This document shows, piece after piece, positions 1 to 10,973 of a stretch of DNA of 64,000 nucleotides. A program made the position numbers and the translations under genes. The DNA comes from Triplophysa rosa (lineage: Eukaryota > Chordata > Actinopteri > Cypriniformes > Nemacheilidae). Positions within the stretch are counted from its first letter, which is position 1; each line of letters begins with the position of its first letter. The stretch spans positions 10,030,407 to 10,094,406 of the forward strand of contig NC_079893.1 in the NCBI RefSeq assembly GCF_024868665.1, read 5' to 3'. The notes beneath the pieces are model-generated. The model was given only the letters and a program-made list of their open reading frames with translations, did not search any database and was not told the origin of the DNA.

Positions 1-1690
1 GTTAAAATGGGTGAGGGGATTCAGAGTGTGTTCTGGGTGGGTGTCAATGGTGAAATGTGTGTGTGACGTGACACTGTATCTGCGGGGACACACATAGCCT
101 ACCGGAGCCGCCTACTGTTTTCAGACTGTCCACAGAGGTTGTCACCTTTAACCTTTACTCTGTGACCCCCACACAATGAGCCAGAGCAAGTCTGGAGTTA
201 ACAAAACACACACACACACTTACTGATATATATATATATATATATATATAAGAACAATGTCCAAAATACAAAAAGTGATCAAGCTATGAAAAACATTGTA
301 CATAATTGAATAATAATAAATGTATTACTGTAGAATATTTGTGATAGCTGTGAATTAAAATCTTTTTATTTTCTTTTAGTTAAACACATAGGTCAAACTG
401 AAGAGAAACCTCAACACAACCATGTTAAACCATCTATCGGGTGCTTTGGACATCAAGAGCCAAACAGCTGGATTACATTTTAACAATGTCAAGGAAACAA
501 ATTAAAACACTCACAAAGGACTGATATATCCCCTGTAACTAACTCAGTCGAGTGAGTGTTGGTGAGCAAGCCGTGAAGACATCCGCTCCAATCAAAGATT
601 CTGCATGCTCATCGCTCCATCCGTTTGAGTTTGCCAGATTCATTGTAAATAGTATGAAATGTGTTTATATGTAAGTTATGCACTTGAAATGTTTTATTAT
701 TAATCTGCTTAAATAAAAAGTGTATTATCTTTTCAACCAGACTCAGTGCATGTCTGTTGTTGTAACTTAAATGGTAGAGGATGGTGGTAGCAATGCTAAA
801 GTCGTAAATTCGAGAATGCACACTAAGGATGTCGCAATATACTGGCATCGTCAATAACCGTGATATTATGAACCATGATTATTGATACCATGTTAATTCT
901 ACAGATCTGATAATATAGTAAATAATTCAGCACCCGTTTAAAGTTTTGCCTTAAAGGGACAGTTCACCCAAAAAGGATTCTGTCATCATTTACTAACCCT
1001 TAGGTTGTTCTAAAACTGTATAAAATTCTTTGCTCTGTTGAACACAAAAGAAGATATTTTGAAACATGGGAAATGAAACAGTTCTGGGTCACCACTGACT
1101 ACCATAGTAGTTTTTTCCCTACTATGGAAGTCAATAGTGCCCCATAAGTGTTTGGATACAAACATTCTTCCAAATATTTTACTATCTGCATTCTAAACCG
1201 TTTTGAAGATTTTAAGATTCTCAATTTAGAGATAAACCCCTATTGTTTTCTAAATAAATAACCTCAAATGTACAAAAAGTAAAGAAAAAAAGGTCTCATT
1301 TTGTAAATAAATTGTCACAGAATAGGAATATGTGAATGATTTTTACAAAAATGTCAGATGGAACACCATCATTCCAAGGTGACGGTTTGTTGGCTAAAAA
1401 AAGAGGAAAACATAAAAGACTTTTCAGAGGTTTTTTTAAGAGCTGTAATTGAATGGAAATGTGTTGGGGTGTTACAAATCATTCTGCTGAATGCATCATC
1501 TGCTAAGTTTTCTTGTCTGTTAACTTTTGCTATATTCAGTAACAACTACACTTATTAATTCCCAAATAATTAGTGGATGTACATAAAGGCACGTGAATTT
1601 AATTGACAATCTATATGTGGGCATTTAATCAATCATGGATTATTTGGGTTCGACCATGAAAATGAGCAGATTAAAAACAAAATATCGACT
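1..1690. other. Intergenic flank downstream of TMEM192
   Basis: No coding exon is recognisable here. The stretch contains a (TA)n microsatellite at about 225-251, a truncated copy of the abundant TTAAAGGGACAGTTCACCC repeat at about 951-1190, and otherwise AT-rich sequence. Short open frames at 609-854 (-) and 1358-1558 (+) have low-complexity composition and no recognisable domain, so they are not called as genes. Confidence 0.6.
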
Positions 1691-1699
1691 AGAAGCACG

Positions 1700-2357
1700 C
1701 ATTCTTAAATAAAACTTTATTCCAGAATAGAAAGTTTGAATCATTTATTTGTATTAATTTACATAAAAAGACAGCGGTCCATGTGTTATCAAACGTAAGA
1801 ACTAAAAGGTCAGTATGTCACATAACATTCTGAGAATCACTTAAACACAAACACCCCTTGATCAAGCTTTACACACAGTAGCAGCATTGATCCACCAAGC
1901 CAAGAAACAAATGACTTGACAAAAAATATTACTGCAGCACCCTGCTTTTCCCTTAAACTCATTCCTGTAAATTAGGGTGTGATACTTTTTGTCATTGAGA
2001 TTCCCCCTAATTTACTTTACATCCACACACAGAAAAACATCAGTTACATGATAAAGCTTTTGGCTGGGTAACAGGATCCTGCTATCCCAAGAGCTTATAA
2101 TGAGCATCCTTAGTGAACATTTCTTCAGGAGAGTTTTTTGACTTCCTAATTGCGTCCATTGTATAGTCAGACTTGTTGTCATGGAAACGCGCGACCGTTA
2201 CAGAGGTTACCGGGGTTCGTCTCCCACCAAAAGCCTTCTGATCAGTGAGCGACGGCTGCCGATGCCAGTCAAGATAAACGCACGCTCGCACGCAACAACA
2301 CTTCAGAGCCCGTCATATCTGCGAAAACCCCTGAGTCACCCTTTCTGTTTGCACGCG
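1700..2357 (-). other. TMEM192: TMEM192 3' UTR and poly(A) signal
   Basis: The sequence follows the TMEM192 stop codon on the minus strand. AATAAA signals lie on the minus strand at 1716-1721 and 1744-1749, so cleavage is expected near 1690-1735. The open frame at 2082-2291 (-) lies within this UTR and shows no homology I recognise. The frame at 2181-2492 (+) is antisense to the last coding exon. Confidence 0.6.
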
Positions 2358-5300
2358 TCACTCTCGGATCTGCTGGGCGCTGAGGGTGAGGATTCGCTTA
2401 CTCAGAAGAGTGTTGTGCTGTTTGAGATAATCAATCAGGTCCGCCTGCTTTTCCACCACTTCCTCCAGACTGGAGCCGTCCCTGAGGAATGAAGTACAGA
2501 CGACACGTGCACCTGTTTCAAATGTCTAGAAATGTAAGTGTGTGTGGCTATGAAAACACTAGGCCTGTGGTCTACCTGAATCCTGTCTCTGTATGCACAT
2601 CATTGGAGCAGCCGTGAGATCGCTCCTCTTCATTTACATCAGGACGCGGCTTCTTGCTGTTAAACCTCACCACTTGCACTGAAAAACAAAGTGAGAATTT
2701 GCTGAAAAAACAGACGTGTAGTTTTCTCATCACATTAGGCTTTTCTTATAAAGCAGGACTGATTATGGCATTTTTCCTTTTGCATCCGTGTCACGTCGCG
2801 TGCACAATGTCATTAAAACAAAAATGGGGCATTTTAGTCACTAGGACACTCTTAAAGCTATGTACATTTTTAAACTACTGTTTCAATAAAACAAAATTGA
2901 TGAAAATGTATGGACAACAGAAACATTTCCACTATTTGTCTTCACGTTGTAGTTTCAGATAGCCAGACTAAAATTGACCTCAAGCACAACAGCTATAAAG
3001 ATAACTAGGTGTACACACCAACTGATGGCAATGTTATGTTTATTCTAAGCTCGCATGCATCAGTTTCATCATTTAAATGTGCAACCCCTTTAAATTTTAA
3101 TGGATTTTGATTGGCTGTCAATGTTACATCATTCAACAGGTGGGAAAACAGTTCTGTAAGAGATCCCAGCAATATTGTACTTCTGTATATGTGCACTCTG
3201 GTATTCTCTTAAATGTTGAATGATTTTTATTGTTTTGTCTTTATAGTCATCTTTCTAAATGTGTAAGGTCTGGAACTTGTTGGAGCGTAAACTGATAAAA
3301 AAAACCTTAAAATTAGGTGAATTCATTGTATGGGACTCCATGAGGATGTTTCTAGGAAAAAACAGTTCAAGTAAATTGGAGGAAAATACTAAGACTAAGT
3401 ACAGTGCACAAAATACAGAGTGCCCTTATGCTGGGGCCACACCAAAAGAGAATCGGGCCGATTTCTCCCCTTCCGACAGTCCTCGGTAAAGTCCCGATGA
3501 TCTTAAACGGCTCTAAAGATTATCTTATCAGATTTCCCTGTGATGTGATGTGTGTTAAGAGTGAATGCACCTGATCGGAAGAACATCGGAGCCGCCCCGA
3601 TCGCGAATCTTAAATATTCAACATGAGTAAATCTAGGATTTTTTCTCGTCATGTTTGTGGTCTCTCACCGTATAACTCTTATAGGATTTGAAAAAATCTT
3701 TTGGTGTGGCCCCAGCATTACTCGTCTAAGTGTGGCAGCCAATCAGGTTTAAGCTTACTAAACCTACTTTAATGTTAATGGAGGTTTTGTAAATATATTA
3801 CACTCATATCTACCATTTAAAAACGATAGTGGAGATAATCTAGACAGAAACATTAACAGGCATTGTTGTGTATATGCGTGTCTGATGGTGAAAGACATCT
3901 TGCAACGTGAGCTAGGTGTGTGAAGACACACATGCAGCGTGTGAGCAGTCTTCACTTTCAGTGCAGATATTCTTCACAGTAAGGAACGCGTGGATGGCGC
4001 GTGTTGCGTGTTTTGTAGGTGTGAGAACGCAAGACAACTGTGCGATTTCACACTTGGTGTATTTCCTTTCTCACACCCTTAATGTCTCTCAATCATCGAA
4101 CCTTCACTCTTTCTCTACTGCAACAGAAAAGCAAAAAGCAAACTCCGAAAACAGAACCTCATCTAGAATTCACAAGATGAGTAAAACGTAACTAAAACTA
4201 AATAAAAAGGCTAATAGGATGGCAGACAACTCGAAGGAAGTGAGGAAGGAATTGGCACTGATGTGCATTTAACACAAGGGCAAAATCTAAAGACAAGTCA
4301 TTTAACTTGGTGGCCATCTTGTTTTTAAAGAGGTAGTTCATCCAAAAATGAAAATTCTCTTATACTAGACTCATCCTCATGTCATTGCAGATGTACTGTA
4401 TATGACTCCTTCTCTTCAGCTGAACACAAACAATTTTATATTAAAATGGCGGCAGGACAGTAAATCTTGTTGGTTCTTATGCGTCTCTTGATAAAACATG
4501 ACAAGTAGTCACATGACACCCAAAAACCTATGAGATGCAAAGTTGTCAACAGCTCTGTATGTTTACATCGTTTTGTGCTATATCAAAATACTAATCATCA
4601 TCTCTCACAAATGTATTGTTTTGCTTCAGAAGACATTATTTAAAGGGACAGTTCACCCAAAAATGAAAATTCTGTCACAATTTACTCAGTGTTGTTTCAA
4701 CACTGTAAAAATCATTGTTTGGTGGAAAACAAAAGAAGATATTTTGAAGAATGTGGAAAACTAAACAGTACTGGGGTACCATTAACTACGGTAGTAGTTT
4801 TTCCTCCCTACTATGGAAGTCAATAGTGCCCCAGAACTGTTTGCTTACAAACATTCTTCCAAATATGTTTTCTTGTGTTCAGCAAAACTAAGAAATTTGA
4901 ACAGGTTTGGAACAACTTGAGGGTGAGTAAATGATGTCAGAAATTCATTTTGGAAAATTTCAACTATCCCTTATTTGTGGTCAACTATTTCTTTAAGCTG
5001 GGATAGGAAGATGTATTGCTTTTCTGCAGCATGTAAATTATGAAAAGCGCTGTATAAATAAATAACCTTTTGACACAAAAAAATACACGCCTCGGGTTCG
5101 AGAAGAATACGAATATCAAAAAGAGCCGAGATCAAACATGAGATTTTTAACCATCTCTACAATGCTCTACATATCAAAGGCTGAAAAATATCACAACATC
5201 TCTCCGGGTCTCTGAATACATTTAATTACAACATAATCACATAAAACAGCAAACGCACATACAAAAACCTCAGCGTTGTTCCTGACCAACACCTGCCCAA

Positions 5301-8300
5301 CCCATCACAAACACACCAATCAGATAAAACTGCTCTTTATTCAATCACCTGCAGGAAATGGGGGCCAGCAGGCCATTGAGTTGGGCAGGAAGGGATTCTC
5401 TCTTTAGAGATAACGCACACCTTTTCTCTCGCTCTCAAGTGCCAACTACATTACCAACAAATAATGCTTAAAACATTATCTGAGACCAAATACTGTGTTG
5501 TCTGTGTTTGTGCGAGTTTGGGTATGTAATGTCAGAAGGTTATTAAGGGTAATTTGTCGGTTTTGTCACCACACATCAAGAATACTCTTTAAAGAATGTT
5601 TTTAAAGAGAAAGAGGGTCAGTTATTCTGATATACGTGTCACATTCCTCATATCTCTGTTAAACTGTAGTGCTTCCCTCCACAAAATACACCATAAAAAT
5701 AAACAGTCACAATAAGCCAAACTCACACACACATCATCACACACACACACATCTCAATAAGGACCTCTGACAATCACAATTTCACACTAAGATAGTTTTT
5801 ATTATACTATTTATTATACCCTCCCATGTAATGTAACCCCTTTTTCAAAACTGGTAACATCGATTTGAAGCTAAACATGATTTGACCAAATTATGCAGCT
5901 TTCCAAAAGTGAGAATCTCTTCAAATGTCCTCACAAATCAATTATAAGCAATATAATTATAAACTTATAGATCCCAATTAATTGATTCCAAAATAAATGT
6001 TTGTGTTTATATAATATATGTGTGTGCCATATATATTTATATGTATTTATAAATTCACACACATACATATGTATAGATAACAAATATTTACATAAAATTA
6101 TATTTAACAATAATATACATTATGGAATTATGTATACATCTATATTACTCATATATATCAAATGTATATATGTTATATATATGTTTGTGTATTGTAATGT
6201 ACATGCCACACAAACGTATATTATATAAACACAAACATTTCTTTTCGCGATTAATCGATACGATAGCACTATAAACTATAACTTATAACTACTATAAATT
6301 GTTTTGCCATATTTGTGAGGACATTTTCAAAAAAGTTTCCCTCATCGTACACAAATCTATAGACAAACATAACATGTCGATAATTCATAAAATACTTTTA
6401 AAAAAACGGACAGTCAATCTGTTCATGGATTTTATAAAGCTGACGCAAATGTGTACTTCAAATCTCTCCAACTTTATCCAATTTTTTATCTTTCTGTTCC
6501 TTCACCTCATAAGCTCACTATTCACCCCTTCACAGTTCATTCTTCGGCATCGCATTTGAACGTGACGGGGGGGCCGAGCGCATCCGTGCATCGCGGTAAA
6601 ACAATGCAAGTTGCAATCACCTCCCTCCCTCCCTTTGAAGGGCCCTAAACTTCCTTTGAAGTGCGGAGGCGGCATACGGCCCATACAGAACTCTGCATTC
6701 ATGTTCAAATGAAGAGAGAGAGGCAGAGATACAACATCACAGAAGACACTTCAAAGACCCTGAAGCATGACTCTGACCTAACTGCGCCTTCCTTTAGGAA
6801 GAAGGAGAGATAGATGGATATATGGATAGGGGGCGACTAAATGGGCAGAGATCGCTCGTTAGCGCAATGAACGTGGATTTGGAGATGACCGGCACCTAAA
6901 AACGATTCGTTGAGGAAATCTGCACTTATGACATCTCACACGTGCAAACACACAAAAGGTTTCTGATGGTTTTATTGATATATTGATCTATATCTACACG
7001 CAGATTGTTATAGCTTAACATCTAAACAGATTTTAAGATAAGTTTTCCCCCACACTCACACAAACATTAAAGGGGGGGGGATAAAACGGTCCCCTCACAA
7101 CATGCATACTTCATAGAGAGTGATATATGAGATGTGATATCTGCTGATAGGGCTCGTTGAGAATGAAGTGACCTAGTGAGGGTGTGTCCCGATAGATAAC
7201 ATGCGGTCAAGCTTCACTTCACTAATCATCTGTGGAATCCAGGCACTGATACGAGAATGCGTGTAAGAGTGTGTGTGCGTCAACAGTAAAGACAATGCCA
7301 TGGTGTATTAGGGTGGGGTGGCTTCAGGTTGCCTTTGGCAAAGATGAGCCTTGGGACCATAACAAACCTCATCCCCCAAATAGTCTCGCGTTGGCATTCT
7401 CGCAAACATTCTCTCTTTTTTCCACCTCTGACCGCGGGAGGGTGGAAAATCGCTTGATATTGTATTATGGCGAGCACAAGAAATGGTAACGTAAAGCACC
7501 GGGAGATGAGCTAAGAGTGCCGATCTGAGAGGAACAACAGCTGCATATTGTGTTTCTGAAGGGGGTTAAGATAGGAGCTTGGGCATTGTAATGCATGCTT
7601 GTTGGCTTCTGGGGGAGGTGTGTGTGTGTACAGTCCTTTGTGGAAAAATGCAAAAACAGCCCGCAGGAACATATTGAAGAATCACACTACATCTGTTGAG
7701 ATGTATTTTGTGTGCACGTATGAAAGGGAAGGATGTAAAGTGTGTTTGTAGTGGGGGTCGCAAAGAGTCGGAGACCCCCCTGGTCGTGATGCTTGTATTT
7801 TGCATTCCTGCTATTGTAATACTTCGTTATAAAATATTTTACTCACTTGTTTAAGTGATATTCTTTAAAACCTACGTGAATTTCAGAATTTGGGTGTATC
7901 TGGGCTTCTGTGATTGCATGATGGCATGAGCTCTACAGGCTTGTATTTATTTACAAAATTCCAACAAGCAAGCACAGAAATCTGAACGTTTGTAAAAATC
8001 CATTAGGTCAACACATTCACGTACATCTTAATCTTAAATATTACTTTGCTTTGTTGTTGTTTTTTTATCTGAAACTGTATTTTGAGGTAAAATCACTGCA
8101 TTTCTTTGTGGTCTCTGACTTTTAGACCTTATTATCTATTATGCTCCTTTCAAAAATATCATTCAAAATACATCATGATTGTTAAATCTATGTAAAGTGT
8201 GTATATGTGTTTTTTTACCTATGTATCTCATCAGACATATAACAGACAGCAGAAGCTCCAGACAGACGATGGTCAGTAGGAGATACACAGAGAGATTCTT

Positions 8301-10550
8301 CACATTTGCATCCAGCAGAGAGGATGGAGCGATGACAGCCAGCATGGCTGCGTTGCCTGTGTGTGAGGAGGATGGACATTTTGATTTATCAGCCAATAGC
8401 AATGCTTGTTTGGTTTCCAACAGCCTTTTCAAAGTATTAAAGACTGTATAAAGAAATAGTATAAAATCTTTTAAAGCATTCATATTTATTTTTAATCTCC
8501 TTTACTGTTATTAAATTGAATAAATAATTGAAATATGGAGCTTTCAAAGTTTTAGAAGGAAACGGATACATGCCACCCTGCTCTGTATATAACAGTATTG
8601 GCTATTGAAAGCCCCATATGTGATATTGGGGTAAATACTCACTTTTGTGATGGTTTGATAATTAACAAATATGATTTATGATTCGTTGCTATAAACTTAT
8701 TGTAATTCAATACTTTACTATAACCCTAACTCTAACTATGTAATTGTTTGTAGTACTTTTAAAACATATATATATATATATACATATTTAAACTAACGAT
8801 TGCTTATGTGCTGCCATCTAGTGGTCATTTGCAACACACTGTATGTACTTTGTATGAGATGTTGACCGCATAAAAGAAAAGAAAAGAAAAAAATACTATA
8901 AATAAATTAAAACATTATTTCACATCTGAAGGATGAAAAAACAGAAATGTATAAATAAGAATTCTGTGACAATATTCATATAAAGTGAAAAATCATTTTA
9001 CCTGCAGAGTGAATGAGTAAAGGAAGACTTTTCATTCCTCTGGTCACCCTGTAGAATTCCAGGTAACCTCTCCGTCTCACAGCGCTATGATGATGTTGGA
9101 CGAATCTGTAGTATATAAAAACGAGCAGCCACAATACAACTTTTCCCAGCAGCACCAGAGTCTTGGAGTCGATCCCCTGCAGCGCTGCAGTGCACTGAGC
9201 CGAATGCTCATCAGATATCCAACAAAACACAGTGATTACAACACACAAAGCCACATACACCACCTGCAACACAAAAATAGCAAGAAGACAGAAAAAGAAT
9301 TATGTGAACGTTTAGTTTCACTGTAAGTTAAATGATGGTCGATTTGTGTGGTTAACACAATGCTCACATGAAGCTTCCTATGAACTGCTGTCATATTTAG
9401 TTTCCTGTATCAGGGAACTGTACAGTATCACACCACACAGACGTTTGTGCAAAATCTCAAGTGTTTCACTCTACACAAAATAAAAGAAGGATTCTTAAAT
9501 CATTCTTATGCAGCTTTTTTCTATTCAACGAAAGGCTGCCATGCACAATAAAGTATACTGAAGCATTATGATGGCCTTGTATGAGAAAAAGACTGAAATG
9601 TAAGTCCTTATTCACTGTGAATCCCCCACAGCAAAGCTCTGAAATCCAATCCACATACAGATATGCTTTTTTTTGTGACAATGCTTATGGTGCAAAGTTT
9701 CAAAGCCAGAGGCCACTGTCTTTGTGTACTGCTGCACCAGTTCAAATATGTGGCATGTCAACGTTTCAGAGAGTGTTCAGTATATAAGATAAATGTCAGT
9801 CGTCTTTGCTTTTCTATTGTATGGCTTTAGAAAAGCACATGACTCATGGGCTACCAATCACTCTCCTCTGGAGAGGCTGACAGCTGTGGTCACTATGAGC
9901 TGTCACTGTACGTGTGACATCTGTGTCAGACACATTAAAACGGTGCGTGAGGAAAACAAGGGTTTGCTTTTAACTCACGTTTAGAAATGAAAGCACCCCC
10001 ACTGCCCAATGAGTGGGTAACTTCTGAAACTCTCTCTTAATCGCGGACTCAAGTGCATCTTGGGAAAGCAACGGCCCGTCGATCAGAGGGTCATCGTCAG
10101 TACTTTGTGTAAAATCTACATTTGAGATCTGCGTGCACACACAAGACAAACACATACACAGATTAGGTGCCATGTAACAATCACAGCATTTACTTTGATG
10201 TCATGCATTTCATTTCAAAGTACTAATTCATAAAGCGTATTAACGACTCTCATTGAGGAGTCTCAATTCAACGCAAACTTTGTAGAAGGCTCCGACCACT
10301 AGCTAAACGACCTAGAAAATAGTGCCATTAGTAAAAACGTATAGTGATTGGTGCCTCATTAGAAAGAGGTCCATTGATAAGAAAGGTTACTCTACTGTTA
10401 CCAATAGCTTGTCATATTAAAACATTTAAGAATGAAAACAACGCATCTTCGATACAGCTGTTTTCTTACAATGCCTTACATGTAAGGTAAACAATGAAAG
10501 AAAAAGGCTTTTATACGCACGCCATATGCCGTTGTGCGTTCAGACTCCAT
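2358..10550 (-). CDS. TMEM192: Transmembrane protein 192 (lysosomal membrane protein), complete, 6 coding exons
   Basis: TMEM192 is a homodimeric membrane protein of late endosomes and lysosomes; its molecular role is poorly defined. Coding exons, 5' to 3' on the minus strand, are 10550-10521, 10128-9979, 9263-9002, 8356-8219, 2678-2576 and 2481-2358. They join in phase to 268 aa (the human protein is 271). The N-terminal cytosolic part carries DDDPLI and DGPLL, which fit acidic dileucine lysosome-sorting signals. Four hydrophobic segments follow, at about residues 48-76, 93-113, 146-158 and 168-190. The stretch [11 protein letters not shown] after the second segment and the C-terminal [20 protein letters not shown], likely coiled coil, match the family. 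Intron 4 is 5.5 kb. The gene is divergent from POLR1E with 414 bp between the two ATGs. The first 10-residue exon is the least certain part, because its donor GTGCGT is acceptable but short exons are hard to prove. Confidence 0.93.
3429..3717. mobile_element. PIF/Harbinger-like MITE, 289 bp
   Basis: Perfect inverted termini TGCTGGGGCCACACCAAAAG and its complement bound the element. It is flanked on both sides by TTA (3426-3428 and 3718-3720), the 3-bp target duplication expected of PIF/Harbinger elements. There is no coding capacity, so it is non-autonomous. Confidence 0.75.
4640..4972. mobile_element. Short inverted-repeat element of the TTAAAGGGACAGTTCACC family
   Basis: The left end reads TTAAAGGGACAGTTCACCC and the right end is the degenerate complement ending in CAACTATCCCTT. 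The interior carries the usual family segments AGAAGATATTTTGAAGAATG and ACTATGGAAGTCAATAGTG. A further partial copy lies upstream at about 4326-4420. The family resembles the palindromic MITEs known from cyprinids (Angel-type), but the exact family name needs a repeat library. Confidence 0.75.
5985..6265. mobile_element. Degraded copy of the GCGATTAATC-ended DNA element
   Basis: Internal blocks such as AAACACAAACATTT and CGCGATTAATCG match the better-preserved copy at 38069-38366. Terminal repeats are not intact. The AT-rich open frame at 6001-6228 belongs to this element and is not a gene. Confidence 0.5.
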
Positions 10551-10964
10551 CACACTGCCTGACCATCACAAACGAAGACAAATAATTCACATTTAACCAG
10601 AACGCGCCGACGAAACATTTCTAAAATGAGCTTCCGGATTATTGACTGTGACGATGGCTGCTTGACTCATGAATATTAATTCACGTATGCAAATTCAGTG
10701 TCCTGCTCACAAATATACATTTTTACGAAAAATGGTGTCCGTAAATTGAAGACATGGGTTGGTCATAATATAAATGATTAATTGATTTGTTACAGCAGTT
10801 CAGACGTATAAAACGCAGAATTCGTATTTTTACTTCCGTGCGAGTTTATTTCTTCGATGAGTTCTTTAGATAAATATCACAATAAAAGTCCTTGCAGGTT
10901 TTTTACCGTTGGGTGTCGCTGTTGGATGAGCTTCGTGTGTGACTGTTGGCCGACCAAAAAAAAG
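10551..10964. promoter_or_regulatory. Bidirectional promoter of TMEM192 (-) and POLR1E (+)
   Basis: Only 414 bp separate the two divergent start codons, so both 5' UTRs and core promoters must lie here. Visible sites are ETS-type TTCCGG near 10632-10637, TGACTCA (AP-1 type) at 10663-10669, a perfect octamer ATGCAAAT at 10687-10694 and a second ETS-type ACTTCCG at 10832-10838. There is no clear TATA box. Which site serves which gene is inference. Confidence 0.65.
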
Positions 10965-10973
10965 ATGGCGGCG
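10961..10973 (+). promoter_or_regulatory. YY1-type site overlapping the POLR1E start codon
   Basis: The sequence AAAGATGGCGGCG spans the start codon and matches the AAGATGGCGGC consensus of YY1, a site often placed at or just downstream of transcription starts of housekeeping genes. It suggests a short 5' UTR for POLR1E. Confidence 0.6.

Larger units (their letters stand above)
2679..8218 (-). other. TMEM192 intron 4 (5.5 kb), repeat-rich with an unexplained CpG-rich part
   Basis: The intron holds a Harbinger-like MITE (3429-3717), copies of the TTAAAGGGACAGTTCACC repeat (about 4326-4420 and 4640-4972) and a relic of the GCGATTAATC-ended element (about 5985-6265). CA and TA tracts are also present. 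From about 6540 to 6910 the sequence turns CpG-rich, and up to about 7800 it remains less AT-rich. No exon with family resemblance was found there, and the short ORFs in it overlap on both strands without coding character. Confidence 0.6.

Noticed and set aside
2181..2492. 103-codon open frame on the plus strand
   Set aside because: It is antisense to the last coding exon of TMEM192 (2481-2358), whose minus-strand reading matches the family; the plus frame has no domain.
6001..6228. AT-rich plus-strand frame with many Ile/Tyr
   Set aside because: It lies in a degraded DNA element related to 38069-38366; the composition is that of AT-rich repeat.
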